A stretch of DNA of 45,027 nucleotides, taken from Entamoeba histolytica HM-1:IMSS. Its lineage: Eukaryota; Evosea; Mastigamoebida; Endamoebidae. How positions within the stretch are numbered: the stretch's first letter is position 1; each line of letters opens with the position of its first letter. Location of the stretch: contig NW_001914991.1 in NCBI RefSeq assembly GCF_000208925.1, forward strand, positions 1 through 45,027, written 5' to 3'. The translations under genes and the position numbers were made by a program. Below the pieces are notes generated by a model that saw only the letters and a list, made by a program, of their open reading frames with translations, was not told where the DNA came from and ran no database searches. This document shows positions 30,839-40,990 of the stretch, one piece after another.

Positions 30839-30969
30839 TTAATCTAAATTTTTTGAGATACTTTTAATGAGTAGCTTTCTTTAAATTCCTCAACGAATAA
30901 TAATAAAATTTAACTTTATTTTTAACTATAATTTAATAAAAAAGAATATGAAGAGAAGAAAAAATTGAT

Positions 30970-32688
30970 TCATTTTGGGATAGGTTCATTCTTGAGAAAA
31001 TCAGTAAGCACTGATGGCTGTGAGATATGCATAAATTCTTGGAGGATTAAGTCTGCATCAAAAATAATATCAACACCAATTTCTGGACCAAGACTTTGGA
31101 AGAGAACAAATAAATCATCAAAGTCCATTTGATTATCAATGATATCATCTGCATATTCTTTAATTAAAGCAACAACAAGAAAATAATAGAATTTTGAAGT
31201 AGGAAATGCAAAGATAGAATCCCATATTCTTAATAAATAATTATCTGAAATATATCGTTTAAATAATAGTACAATCCATTTATAAGCAAAAACATTATTA
31301 CTGTCATGTTCTTTTAAATATTTACCTAATGCAGGATTTACTAAAGAAATAATTGGGTCTAATTTATTTAACAATTTGTATAAATAATTTGCATTAGAAC
31401 AATAAAATCCTTGTAACATAGTCATAACTGATTGAAACAACCAAAATAATGATGATTCTTTTGTAGTAATTCTCATTAATACAGCAACTATATCATTCAT
31501 TCCTTGTCCATATCCTATTTTCATATTAAACATTGAACTACTCATTAATACATTTGTTAATGTTTTTAAATTCTGACATCCATCTTTTTCAAATTTAGTA
31601 TCTTCCCTATCTGTTCTAATTACATCCTTTTTTATTTGTTCTTCCATTTTAGCAAATTCATCCCAATTTTCTTTCATTTCTGGAATAACATTAGTCCATG
31701 TTTGTTTGATTTTTTCATAATCATTAGCCCTTTTTTCATCCCATTCCATTCTTTCCTTTTGTGTATTTTTACCTTCATAATATCCTAAACATAATTTCCA
31801 TACAAATTCTCTAACATCATCTTCACAACCTCTATATAATAATACTTTTCTTATAACATTCATATTCGAACTACTAATATATCCACTATCATCCATTAAT
31901 GTTTTTAACAAAGTTTTACTAACTGGTTGCATAGTGTCAATATGTTCTTGAGCAATTAATGTTTTTCTTTTTTCAACTAATAAAGGATTGATTAAACGTG
32001 AATATGCTTTTTGATGATATTTTGCTATATCACCTTTTAACTCAGATTTATAGCTTACAATATATCTGTTTTTATGTGTTTCATCTTTTTGGATTTCACA
32101 TAATGAGTTTTGACTGATTGTATTAAAGAAACTTTCGTATTGTTCTTTATGATTCTTTCCTCCAAACTCATATTGAGGTACTTTTAATGGAACTAATCGT
32201 TGTTGCATTTCAAATGTGATTGTAGTTGTTGTTTTTGTTTGGATATAACTAAAAGCAATAATTTCTCTAAATGGAAAAGTAATTTTGTAATCTTGGATAT
32301 TAGTAACAGTAGTATCTCTTGTGATAAAACTCTTTAATGATGTATTTGTACGAACTTCCATTGGTAAATAACTTATAAATAATTGTTTCCTTTTCTATTA
32401 TTTTAATAAATAACTCTTCTACAATAAGATATAGTTCAGTGAATAATAATATTCTAAAAAGAAACAAACTTTAAATAAACAAAGTGCTCCATATATCTTT
32501 TTATTACCTTGAACATTAACAAAAACACTATCAAATAATCCCATATCTTTAAGTTCATCACTATCCATATCTTCTTCTTTTGTATCCTCATTCAAATCAA
32601 TAGACTCAGTTGAAGTACTTTCTTGGGTTTTATGTTTCTTTTGGAAAATAATAATTTCATCTCCATTATCAACTGGTGTTCCGCTCAT
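30970..32688 (-). CDS. TBC-domain Rab GTPase-activating protein (GYP7/TBC1D15-like), two exons
   Basis: Exon 1 is 32688-32470 and exon 2 is 32394-30970, joined across a 75-nt intron to give 547 aa. Exon 1 and the start of exon 2 form an N-terminal domain like the DUF3548 region of TBC1D15/17 and GYP7 (SVFVNVQGNKKIYGALCLFK, then KRKQLFISYLP). The TBC domain covers about residues 255-520 and has both catalytic fingers: the Arg finger in IKKDVIRTDRED (R333 of the joined protein) and the Gln finger in GYGQGMND (Q370). Later blocks FAYKWIVLLFKRYI and LLRIWDSIFAFP match TBC motifs. The enzyme would inactivate a Rab of the Rab7/Rab5 class in endosome-phagosome traffic; the target Rab is inference. 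If the intron were ignored, the protein would start at 32361 and lose its N-terminal domain. Confidence 0.85.
32395..32469 (-). other. Intron of the TBC gene (75 nt)
   Basis: On the minus strand it begins GTTTGT (32469) and ends AATAATAG (32395). It is phase 0. Removal fuses the 73-codon upstream frame directly to 11 extra codons and then the 463-codon TBC frame. A nearer TAG at 32419 would give a stop after six codons. Confidence 0.75.
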
Positions 32689-33154
32689 TGATATTAAGAA
32701 CTGATTATTTCACTTCTCTTTTTTTCTTTTCTTTTTTTTACCCAAACTAAAAACAAAATAACAAAAATTAATAAAATAACAAATTATTTACTTCTTACTA
32801 TTAGAATCAACCAAATCATTTTTCACAACTTTAGAACGTTAATTAAACCTCACTATTTCTTTTTTATTCTTTTTGTTTGTCATTGTATTGTTATGTTATT
32901 GAATTAACATTAGTAGCATACATGATATACTTAATAATAAATTAACTTTTATATTCTAACGTATTTCATTAATAATGTTAGAATCTATACGTCATAACCT
33001 CTTTATAGTTCTTTTGTTCAAAAGATTTATCCTATGATTTAGTTGTGTAGAATCAAAAAACAACATTCTTACATTGTTGAAAATATAAAATAACAAAAAA
33101 ATATATAAATGAAATATATAAAACAAAAAATGAAAATTCATCACCATTTTTGCA
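32689..33154. other. AT-rich intergenic region with a small hairpin
   Basis: 466 bases upstream of the TBC gene and downstream of SPC3 (both minus). It contains a perfect 8-bp inverted repeat ATTCTAAC / GTTAGAAT at 32955-32986 with a 16-base loop. No open frame with a domain and no RNA gene seen. Confidence 0.5.
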
Positions 33155-33773
33155 TTATTTAGAAAATTCAGTAGGAAGTACGAATTTAGTAGAATTTCCA
33201 TGTTCAACAGTAGTAGCACCAGACCATGGGACAACCATCCATTCAACTGTTAACTCAACTTCTTTTCCAAGTAAACTATTATAGGAACTAACTAAAGGAT
33301 ATTCAATTCTTTCATTTGTTAAATGTAAATGTGCTTTTTCTTTCTTTCTGATCATAGTATCCCAAACAGTTGCTGTGTTATATGGCTATTAATCAATAAC
33401 AAAAGTTTTTATTTAAGTGAAAATTTAAAAACAAACAACATTCTTATTTGTAAACGATGCTTTGACCCAAACAAAAATCATTTTTGTGTTCCAATTGAAT
33501 GATGGTGTAAAGTCAACATCTAAATCTATTGTAAAGTCAGAATAAGAACCTTTTTTAAATGACTTACTAAGGTGTTAATTTTAAAATAAAAGAAACAGAA
33601 GTAATATAATAATATATTAAAACAAACACCATATTCGTTGTATTATGTGATACTGAAGTTATAGGAGGAACATATAGTATTAATGATGATAAATATAAGA
33701 AGAAAACTGCTACACCTAGCCATTGAAAAGCAAAATAACTAATATTATACATACGTTCTAAAGTATGATACAT
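33155..33773 (-). CDS. Signal peptidase complex subunit SPC3 (SPCS3/SPC22-23), three exons
   Basis: Exons 33773-33628, 33566-33437 and 33385-33155 join to a 168-aa protein, close to the ~180 aa of animal SPCS3. The N-terminus has a short cytosolic part and one membrane helix at about 13-36 (SYFAFQWLGVAVFFLYLSSLIL). The luminal part has TIDLDVDFTPSFNWNTKMIF, which matches SPCS3 ITADLENIFDWNVKQLF, then FVWVKASFTNK, PYNTATVWDTMI (family VVLWDKI), and VELTVEWMVVPWSGA (family LTLSWNVVPNAG). It is the accessory subunit that stabilises the signal peptidase in the ER membrane. No single frame shows more than a third of the protein, so it is easily missed. Confidence 0.85.
33386..33436 (-). other. SPC3 intron 2 (51 nt)
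   Basis: On the minus strand it begins GTTTGT at 33436 and ends AATAG at 33386, phase 0. It joins ...FTNKNV to PYNTATVWD, which restores the SPCS3 alignment. Confidence 0.75.
33567..33627 (-). other. SPC3 intron 1 (61 nt)
   Basis: On the minus strand it begins GTTTGT at 33627 and ends CTTAG at 33567, with two bases of a codon before it. It joins the membrane-helix exon to KSFKKGSYSDFTIDLD in frame. Confidence 0.75.
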
Positions 33774-33928
33774 TATACAATCTCAAATTAATTATATTTA
33801 AGATTTTTTTCTTTTTTTTTTTTACTTTTTCATAAATTTTATTTTTAAATAACAATAAATTAAGTAATTCTGTTATTAAAAAGTGAATGGTTGAAATGAA
33901 AATAACTAATTAAGAATTATGTCTCATC

Positions 33929-34453
33929 TTAATGACAAACATTTTCACTAAGCCATATAAATGCTTCAGTCAACCCTTCATTATTTGTTGCAGAAACGGA
34001 TTTTACCAAATACTTCAATTGAATCATCTCAAGTTTTAGTAATTTTGTTAGTTCATCTTCATTAACTGCTCCTTCAATATCTTTTTTATTACCAAGAATC
34101 AACAAAGCACAATCTTTGAGTAATTCGTTTTTGCACATTTTTCTTAAAACATCACCAGATTCTTCTATCCGTTCTTTATCAGAAGAATCAACTACAAATA
34201 CAATTCCTTGTGTTCCTTCATAATAATGTCTCCATAAAGGTCGAATTTTACTTTGACCTCCAAGGTCTATTACTGAAAAATTAATATTGTTTATTTTTAT
34301 TGACTCTACATTGACTCCAATTGTTGGTATTGTTGTAACAGTCTCTCCAAGTCTTAATTGATATAAAATAGTAGTTTTACCAGCATTATCTAGACCAACC
34401 ATAGCAATATTTATTTCTTGTGTACTAAATAATTTACTAAACCAACTTCCCAT
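33929..34453 (-). CDS. Arf/Arl-family small GTPase
   Basis: A 174-aa Arf-family GTPase. Gly2 is present for N-myristoylation (MGSWFSKLF), followed by an amphipathic helix. The P-loop is GLDNAGKTT, switch I PTIGVNVESI, switch II DLGGQSKIRPLWRHYYEG, and the base-binding motifs are GNKKD (usual NKQD) and SVSAT. The DLGGQ form is found in Arl1, while IRPLWRHYY and FVVDSSDKERI are Arf1-like, so the exact class is open. The Trp before the switch II Asp (VWD in Arfs) is Ile here (FSVIDLGGQ), so the interswitch hydrophobic triad is changed. Expected role: recruiting coats or tethers at Golgi or endosomes. Intronless, with the start facing GSK3 over 250 bp. Confidence 0.9.
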   Translation of the reverse strand: MGSWFSKLFSTQEINIAMVGLDNAGKTTILYQLRLGETVTTIPTIGVNVESIKINNINFSVIDLGGQSKIRPLWRHYYEGTQGIVFVVDSSDKERIEESGDVLRKMCKNELLKDCALLILGNKKDIEGAVNEDELTKLLKLEMIQLKYLVKSVSATNNEGLTEAFIWLSENVCH

Positions 34454-34706
34454 ATTTTATGATACTCTTTGATCTTTTATTTCTCCTTTAAATAATCTTA
34501 ATCCCTCATATTCATTTAATGTTTTATATAACATTTTATAACATATTGAGTGAAATAAAAAAAGAATAACAAGATCACTTCACAAAAATAGACTAAAAGG
34601 AGGTTCAAAAAAAGGTTTGAAAAAATATTAGAAGTCAAAAAAAAAGAAAAAAGAATAAAATAAAGAGCAACTAGGAACCCTGGAATTAATAGATCTATTT
34701 GAAGGT

Positions 34707-36209
34707 ATGGACAAACAGTCTAAACGAGGACATTCAAAAGTTAATCCATTAGTAATTTTTGGGAACCAAGAGGGATTAGTTCTTGAGAATGAAGATACAA
34801 AATATAGAATATCAAAAATTGTTGGGAGTGGGGCTTTTGGTATTGTTGCATTTGCTGTTGATTTAAATACAAACGAAGTTGTTGCAATTAAAAGAGTAAT
34901 TCAAGATCGTAGATATAAAGTTTGTTATAATTATGTCAGAGTAACAATAAAATGAGATTCAATCATTGGAGAAATGACAAATAATGATAAGTCTTCTCAT
35001 TTTGGAATATAAAAGGAAAATTTTATTGTCAATTCCGAAAAGAGAAAAATTAAATTTTGTTGTTTTTCTATTTTTATAAAATCAATTATTAGACTCTCAT
35101 TTCTTAAAGCAATATTTGCAATATTATAAAAAATAAGAATGATAATATTAATTATTTAGAATCGTGAATTACAAATGATGGAAATGCTTAAACATCAAAA
35201 TGTGTTAGAACTAAAAAATTATTTCTATAGTAAAGTTTCATGTGTTTGTTCTTGTTATTAACTATTATTCGTGTTGCCACGTTATCCTATATTGAAGGAT
35301 TAAATAGAAGGAGTAATTTTTAAGAGAAAAAATGAATATGACATTTACTTTAAATAGACAGAAGACTTATGTTTAAATGTTGTAATGGATTATTTCCCAC
35401 AAAATTTACACCAATTAATGCATGATTATCGAAGAAGATTACCTATTGGATATACAAGACTATTTTCATATGAATTAGCTAGGGCTCTTGGATATATTCA
35501 TTCATTTGGAATGTGTCATAGAGATATTAAACCACAAAATATTATGGTTAATAGAGATACTGGTGATTTAAAATTATGTGACTTTGGAAGTGCCAAATTA
35601 TTAACTCCTGATGAATCAAATATATCTTATATATGTTCTCGTTATTATAGAGCACCAGAATTAATTTTTGGAGCTACTAGATATAGTACTGCAGTTGATG
35701 TCTGGTCATTTGGATGTGTTGTTGCTGAAATGATAGTTGGTCAACCATTCTTCCAAGGGGAAAGTGCTTCAGATCAAATTACTCGTATTATGAAAATATT
35801 AGGATCTCCAACTGTGGATGAAGTTAAAGCAATGAACAATGAAAGTCCATATACAAGAGTCCCACACGTTGGTGGTGTTGGAATTGAAGCTGCTCTTCGT
35901 TTCATGAACCCACCATTTACAGCTGTATTAATGTTAATTAAAGTAATGCAATATACTCCAGAAAAGAGACCAACTGCAGTTCAATTAATTACTGATAATT
36001 TCCATAAAGATTTATTTACTGAAGGGTTGTTATTACCTAATGGTAATCCACTACCAATTCTAACTAATTATGATGAAAATGAATGGAAAAGAGGAGAAGA
36101 AAAAGGAGTTAAAGCTAAAATGGAAAATTTTGTTGAGATGGAGAAAAAGAGAATAAATTCACAACAAGCAGTTGCTCCAGTTCCAAAACCAAGTGAAGAA
36201 AATGCTTAG
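34707..36209 (+). CDS. Glycogen synthase kinase 3 (GSK3/Shaggy), three exons
   Basis: Exons 34707-34919, 35160-35243 and 35358-36209 join to a 382-aa CMGC kinase. Features in order: Gly loop VGSGAFG (39-45), catalytic Lys in VAIKRV (K62), helix C Glu in NRELQMM (E74), HRDIKPQN (153-160, Asp155 catalytic), DFGSAK (D174), and the GSK3 activation-loop signature SYICSRYYRAPELIFG with the Tyr equivalent to human Tyr216 at about 190. The CMGC insert follows (FFQGESASDQITRIMKILG). Exon 2 supplies helix C and EMLKHQNVLEL, so both introns must be spliced for activity. The short N-terminus lacks the RPRTTSF-type inhibitory Ser of animal GSK3. Confidence 0.9.
34920..35159 (+). other. GSK3 intron 1 (240 nt)
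   Basis: It starts GTTTGT after codon 71 (AGA TAT AAA) and ends TTTAG at 35159, phase 0. At 240 nt it is several times longer than the other introns in this window. Unspliced, the frame ends at 34953-34955. Confidence 0.8.
35244..35357 (+). other. GSK3 intron 2 (114 nt)
   Basis: It starts GTTTGT at 35244 and ends AATAG at 35357, phase 0. An alternative donor GTTTCA nine bases upstream is also in frame. The GTTTGT site fits the Entamoeba consensus and gives the same spacing between FYS and LNxV as human GSK3. Confidence 0.7.
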
Positions 36210-36332
36210 AAATAATCCATTGTTTAACACTATTTCTTTTTATTAAGTTTTATTTATTAAGAAATAACTAATAATAAAATTTTTATAATAAAGAAAACAA
36301 AAGAAAAAGATATGAAGGAAAACAAATAAATT

Positions 36333-37268
36333 TTATTTTGTAATTAAAGGACCAGTTATTGAAGGAGTAAAAGCTGATTTTCCATATCCATTTAATCCTA
36401 AATTTTCTAAATGTCTTTTTTTCATTATTTTATATCCATCATTAGTAAAATAATTTCCACCATAAATTTCTAATTCATGATCTGCTGGTTGATTAGTAGA
36501 AGGTGCTTTTGTTGGTTCACTGTACATGTCTTCAAAATGAGGGGAATTATTTCTTGTTTTTAGGTAATTAGAAAACATTGATTGCCGACGTTGTTCTAAT
36601 CCCATAATTTTTTGAATATAATTGTGATAAGCATCTTGAGTTATTTGTTGGTTTGCCATATTTTGATACATTTGATTTAACATTGGTTTTTGAGAATCAT
36701 AAATTTGTTTATTTTGTTGATTTAACATATTTCTAATATCATTTTTATGTTGAGCTGTTAATTTGGCTTGATTAATTTTTTTTTGTGGAATATTCACTGA
36801 TTGAACTGGCATAGGGAATGATGTATCATGTGGTCCTTTAACTGAGTCAGGTGAAAATTGAGAGAAGTGTGATGCTAAAATATTAAAATATTTTCCGATT
36901 TCCATATTTCTTAGTCGTGCATTACATCCAGTTTCTGTTGAACATTCATCTGCTTTAATTGTTAATCCACAACCTTCAGGTGGTTCTTCTGGAATAGTAA
37001 CTGTTTCTGGTGCAGGATCTTCTAATGACTTCATTTTTTTCCCTTGTGGTAATAATCCAATAGCAATTTTTGGTCTAAAGAATGCAGCAACTGTATTAAA
37101 ATAAGGAACTAATTGACTCAATTTTTCTTGAACATTACATCCTTCAGCTTCTCTACATCCACTCCATGTTACTTGAAGTCCAATTGGTGGTTGAGCTGGA
37201 AAGATAATTTCTTTTGGTAATCTCATAGCATTTAGTAGTGTAACGAAGATTAAAATTAATAAAATCAT
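36333..37268 (-). CDS. Secreted protein with duplicated Cys motif, unknown function
   Basis: A 311-aa protein with a signal peptide (MILLILIFVTLLNAM, cleavage likely after residue 14-15) and no other membrane helix, so probably secreted or vacuolar. Two copies of a ~32-residue motif are visible: residues 33-64 (C38, GC44N, then YFNTVAAFF) and 104-135 (C109, GC115N, then YFNILASHF). Both have Cys-x5-Cys-Asn followed by YFN and Ala, about 71 residues apart. The C-terminal half is Gln/Asn-rich and helical (NMLNQQNKQIYDSQKPM), ending in a Gly/Pro tail. I do not recognise the family. Extracellular disulphides within each motif are an inference. Confidence 0.6.
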   Translation of the reverse strand: MILLILIFVTLLNAMRLPKEIIFPAQPPIGLQVTWSGCREAEGCNVQEKLSQLVPYFNTVAAFFRPKIAIGLLPQGKKMKSLEDPAPETVTIPEEPPEGCGLTIKADECSTETGCNARLRNMEIGKYFNILASHFSQFSPDSVKGPHDTSFPMPVQSVNIPQKKINQAKLTAQHKNDIRNMLNQQNKQIYDSQKPMLNQMYQNMANQQITQDAYHNYIQKIMGLEQRRQSMFSNYLKTRNNSPHFEDMYSEPTKAPSTNQPADHELEIYGGNYFTNDGYKIMKKRHLENLGLNGYGKSAFTPSITGPLITK

Positions 37269-37387
37269 TGATTTTGTTTTTTATCCTAAAAATTATGATT
37301 TTTCCAGTTTTTTGTTATTTTTTTTAAGATTTTTAATTTTTTTTTAATACAAAACGTTATATATAACGAATAAAAAAATAAATTATT

Positions 37388-38290
37388 TTATTGTAATTCA
37401 ATTGGTTCGAAAGGTAAAACAAATTTATTATTACTAAGTAGCGATTTAGTAGTTTCAGAGTTCCAATTTTCACCTGAATATTTATTGAGATGAATAGTCA
37501 ATGCGTTTTTATTTTTAGAGCAAATAATTTTAGCACAACACAAAAGAAGATCAGAAGTTTTCTTTTGTAAGTCAAGCATTAAATCATCTGGTTTTGGATG
37601 ATTAGCAAATTCAAAAAATTCTCTTTTATATGTCTCTTCATATGTTTCACTAAATACTTCAGAGTCATAACCAAATACAATATTATCAACAATAACTTCT
37701 TGTATATAAGTAGATGAATCTCTAGCATACTCTATTGTTACTTTACATTTTCTTCCTTCTAAATCAACAAAAATTTCTGATGGATTTTTACCTATTCTAA
37801 CATCAATTACTTTAATATTATCTAATAAAAAGATAGCCATATGAAGATCATGACACATAGCACAATATAACCATTCTAAAGAATCATTATCAGATGCACC
37901 AGTATCTTTACTAACAATTCTAATTCTTGGAGTTTTTCCTTCAAACAACAATTTTTGAATTGTAAGTTTAGCATTAATAAAATGAGTGTCAAAATATCTA
38001 TGATACCCCATTCGAATATTTGGAAGTAAGTCATATCCTAAAATAGGTTTTTCACATAAAATTGGTGTATTTGGTGGAAACATACGAATAACAGGATTAT
38101 GAAGTTCATATGGAAGAGCAATATATACACAATTATATAATTCTTGATGTGTCGCATAATAATTGATTTTATTAAAGTCTTTACTTCTCAAAATATCAAT
38201 AATATGAAACCCTAATGGTTTAATAATATTTTCAGTTATATATGTTCCAAATATTCCTTGTCCAATAATAAGAATCTTTATCTCTTCCAT
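37388..38290 (-). CDS. Gfo/Idh/MocA-family NAD(P)-dependent oxidoreductase
   Basis: A 300-aa protein. The N-terminal Rossmann fold starts KILIIGQGIFGTYI (GxGxFG at 10-15). The family signature CEKP is at 79-82, where the Lys is the usual catalytic residue. GYHRYFD (95-101) stands where family members have G.NRRFD. A later CHDLHMAIFLLD matches the family's HDxxxxxxL helix with the candidate catalytic His. The rest is an alpha/beta substrate domain. The substrate (inositol, sugar or sugar-acid type) cannot be told from sequence. The start codon is only about 50 bp from the 3' edge of the LINE remnant. Confidence 0.8.
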   Translation of the reverse strand: MEEIKILIIGQGIFGTYITENIIKPLGFHIIDILRSKDFNKINYYATHQELYNCVYIALPYELHNPVIRMFPPNTPILCEKPILGYDLLPNIRMGYHRYFDTHFINAKLTIQKLLFEGKTPRIRIVSKDTGASDNDSLEWLYCAMCHDLHMAIFLLDNIKVIDVRIGKNPSEIFVDLEGRKCKVTIEYARDSSTYIQEVIVDNIVFGYDSEVFSETYEETYKREFFEFANHPKPDDLMLDLQKKTSDLLLCCAKIICSKNKNALTIHLNKYSGENWNSETTKSLLSNNKFVLPFEPIELQ

Positions 38291-38339
38291 TTTGTTTTGT
38301 TTTTTTTAGTTCTTTTTGTTTTATCTTTTTTTTTAATAC

Positions 38340-40990
38340 TTTTTGAAAATATTGTTTTTTAAAAATCCTTCTTTTGATGATATGTATATTTCTTATATCA
38401 AATTTGATTTAATGATAGTTGTTTTATTTCAATTGGATTTAACATCAATTGATTTTCTATTTTCATCTTTAATATTGATGTATACACTTTTAACAGACAA
38501 TTTAAGCACATTATTGGTCTGTAATTCTGTAGGTCTAATTTATCTCCTTTCTTATATATTAATATTGTTCTTCCTTGAATAAAATGAAGAGGTATTTCAT
38601 TAGGATTATTTAACCATTCATTAAATAATTTTAATAAATACTTCTTTGGTTGTTCTAAATATTTAATCAAAAATCCTTGTATTTTATCATTTTCATTTTA
38701 CTTTCAAATTAGCAGTAAATTTAATAGCACAATCTAATTCATTTGGAGTGATTATTGATATTCTATTATTAATTCGATTTTCAATTAATATTTCATATAA
38801 ATTAATATTCAGGAAATCTATATTGGTGTTAGTTTCATAGATTCATTTCCAGAAATTAATAGTGGAGATATTATCTGGATATTCATCTTCTTTAGATTTA
38901 TTTAGATGTTGTCTTTTTCCATATTTCATCATTTTATAATTCCATCTTATTCTTTTCCAATTATTCTTTCTTGTTTCTATTTCTACTCTTTTCATCTTTC
39001 GGAGGTATTTATAATAGTTTATTTGTTCTATTGTTTTTATTTTAATATGATTATATCATATTTCTTAATATGTAATATTCTTTTCAATTTCATATATTGT
39101 TTATTATGAAGTAAATCTCTTAATCTACATATTTTTGACTGTAATATTCTTTCTATACTTTTCTTTCCACTTCTTTCTTGTTCATTTTTATTAATTATGT
39201 TAATAGTGGAAGCTACAGTTTTAATATAGTGGTAATAATCAACTAATGTATTGATTAATATTTCATTTTTATTAATAATATTAATTATTTGATGTATTTT
39301 CTTCTTATTATAATAATAATAATAATTAATAAATTGTACATCTTCTTGTTCTTTCATTTCTTCTTCTTTAAATATTTTCATTACTTCCTCTTCTTCTATT
39401 TCTTCTTTCTTGTTCATTCTAGTTATTATTTCTTTTAATTCTTTATCTTTCTATTAATGTTTTATTATTTCTTCTTCCATTATTCTGTTTATTTCTCTTT
39501 TAATTTCATTCTTTATTTTAAATGTCTTCTTTATTATTTCTTTATATTCATTAATATCATTTACTTTAATTTCAAATTCTTGTATTAATCTTTCTACTAT
39601 TTCTTCTTTAAGTTGACCTCTTAATTTTCTTTCAAATAATTTCAAAACAAAACATTTATAAAATGTTAAAATTTCTTCTTCTCTATCTGTTTGCTTCAAT
39701 TTTTTTTTTGATTATCTAATTCTAATGTGGTGATCTTCTTATGCTGAATATCCATTTCTTCAATGGATTTCTGCGTTAACTTTCTTTTTTTTGGAAGATC
39801 ATCTTCACATGATAATATTTCATCAGCTACTACCACATTGGGGGAGAGGTCATTCACAATTTGTGTTTCTGATGAGTCTGTTATATTGTAAGTTACCTCA
39901 TCTTTCTTCTTTTCTTCTTGTGTATTTTTATTTTCTAATTTAGATAATTTATCTTTCAGGAAGAGTAATTGTTGTGTTAAGTTATTTACTTCAAACATTT
40001 TCCTTTCAGATTCAGCATGGAATTTGAATATTTTTTTATCGCACTCGTGGTTTTTTGTGCTTATCTCCTTCTCATGCTTCCTCTTTAATGCCATAATATC
40101 TTTTGTTAGTTTTTTTTTATGGTTTGGTCTTTTATTTGTATTTCCTTTTTCATTTCTTCTTTCTCTTTAATAATTTCTTCTATTCTTTTCCTTACTTCTT
40201 CTGCTCCTTTCTTTTTTACTGTTTTCTTCTTCCTTTTCTTTCAGCCTCTTCTTCTCTCCTTTAGTAAACCTCTTCCTCTCCTCAGCAAGTCTAGCTTCTA
40301 CTCTCGTAGAATCTTTATCATCGTCTTCTTCATTTTCAATACTCATTACATAGTTATTATATATTCTATTGTCTTTAATCTCAATTGGATTGTATTGGCT
40401 ATTGTCTTCAATCCTTCGTATTAATAGTTTCTTCTTCCATTCTGATTGTTTTTGTTTTTTCTCGTGCAAGAAAATACCATCTTCTCCATATTGTTGGTGA
40501 TGTATATTCTTTAACATTGATTTTCTTTATTTCTTCTACTTCTTGTGGTATAAATATTTTAATTTCTTCTTCAAAGAGTTTTTTCCAATATTCTTGGTTT
40601 TGTATTTCAATCATTTCTTTTCTTTGATTTCTATTTTGTTTCTTATTTTGATATTGTTTATACCTTCTTTGTGTGTTATTATGGTATTTATTTCTATTAT
40701 GTTAATATTGTTTATTTCTATTGAGGTTATTATTATTAAAGTGTTTATGACGATGATTATGAATGAAGTGATGAGTGAAACGATTTGTATCATCTATGTT
40801 GTGATAATTATTGTTATAATTATTATTGTAATGATTAGTGTGATTGTTCATGTATCTCTGTCCATACAGATAATACCTATTTTCACTCATTCTTCTGTCA
40901 TTTATATTTCTTGGTTGATGTGAATTTCTTCTTTTTTGTTTATTTGTTTTTATATATTTTTTGTGGTACTTCACTGCATACATCCTCTTT
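38340..40990 (-). mobile_element. Broken non-LTR (LINE-type) retrotransposon, 3'-truncated
   Basis: Minus-strand coding remnants run colinearly from about 40983 to 38398. First comes Asn/His- and Lys/Glu-rich peptide of an ORF1 type, with coiled coil (RKRFTKGEKKRLKEKEEEN). Next is a second block starting MALKRKHEKEIS. Then comes ORF2-like sequence (KSIERILQSKICRLRDLL; ISTINFWK). Finally there is the start of a reverse transcriptase domain, IQGFLIKYLEQPKKYLLK followed by GRTILIYKKGDKLDLQNYRPIMCLN, the classic LINE RT motif. Many frameshifts (often at A runs) and stops separate the pieces. The RT catalytic YxDD, the rest of RT, and the endonuclease are absent: the remnant ends at ~38340. R4-clade EhLINE-type elements are the natural family in Entamoeba. 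It is dead. Confidence 0.72.
38398..38700 (-). pseudogene. Reverse transcriptase N-terminal fragment of the LINE remnant
   Basis: About 90 residues of RT fingers: PNEIPLHFIQGRTILIYKKG, then NYRPIMCLNCLLKVYTSILKM. It begins in a preceding frame (DKIQGF) and breaks at a stop at about 38398. There are no palm motifs. It cannot encode an active enzyme. Confidence 0.75.

Noticed and set aside
32992..33246. Hydrophobic minus-strand frame that looks like a membrane protein
   Set aside because: It overlaps SPC3 exon 3 in another frame and runs into T-rich spacer.
40543..40923. Ile/Val-rich plus-strand frame as a membrane protein
   Set aside because: It is the antisense of Asn/His-rich LINE ORF1-like sequence on the minus strand.
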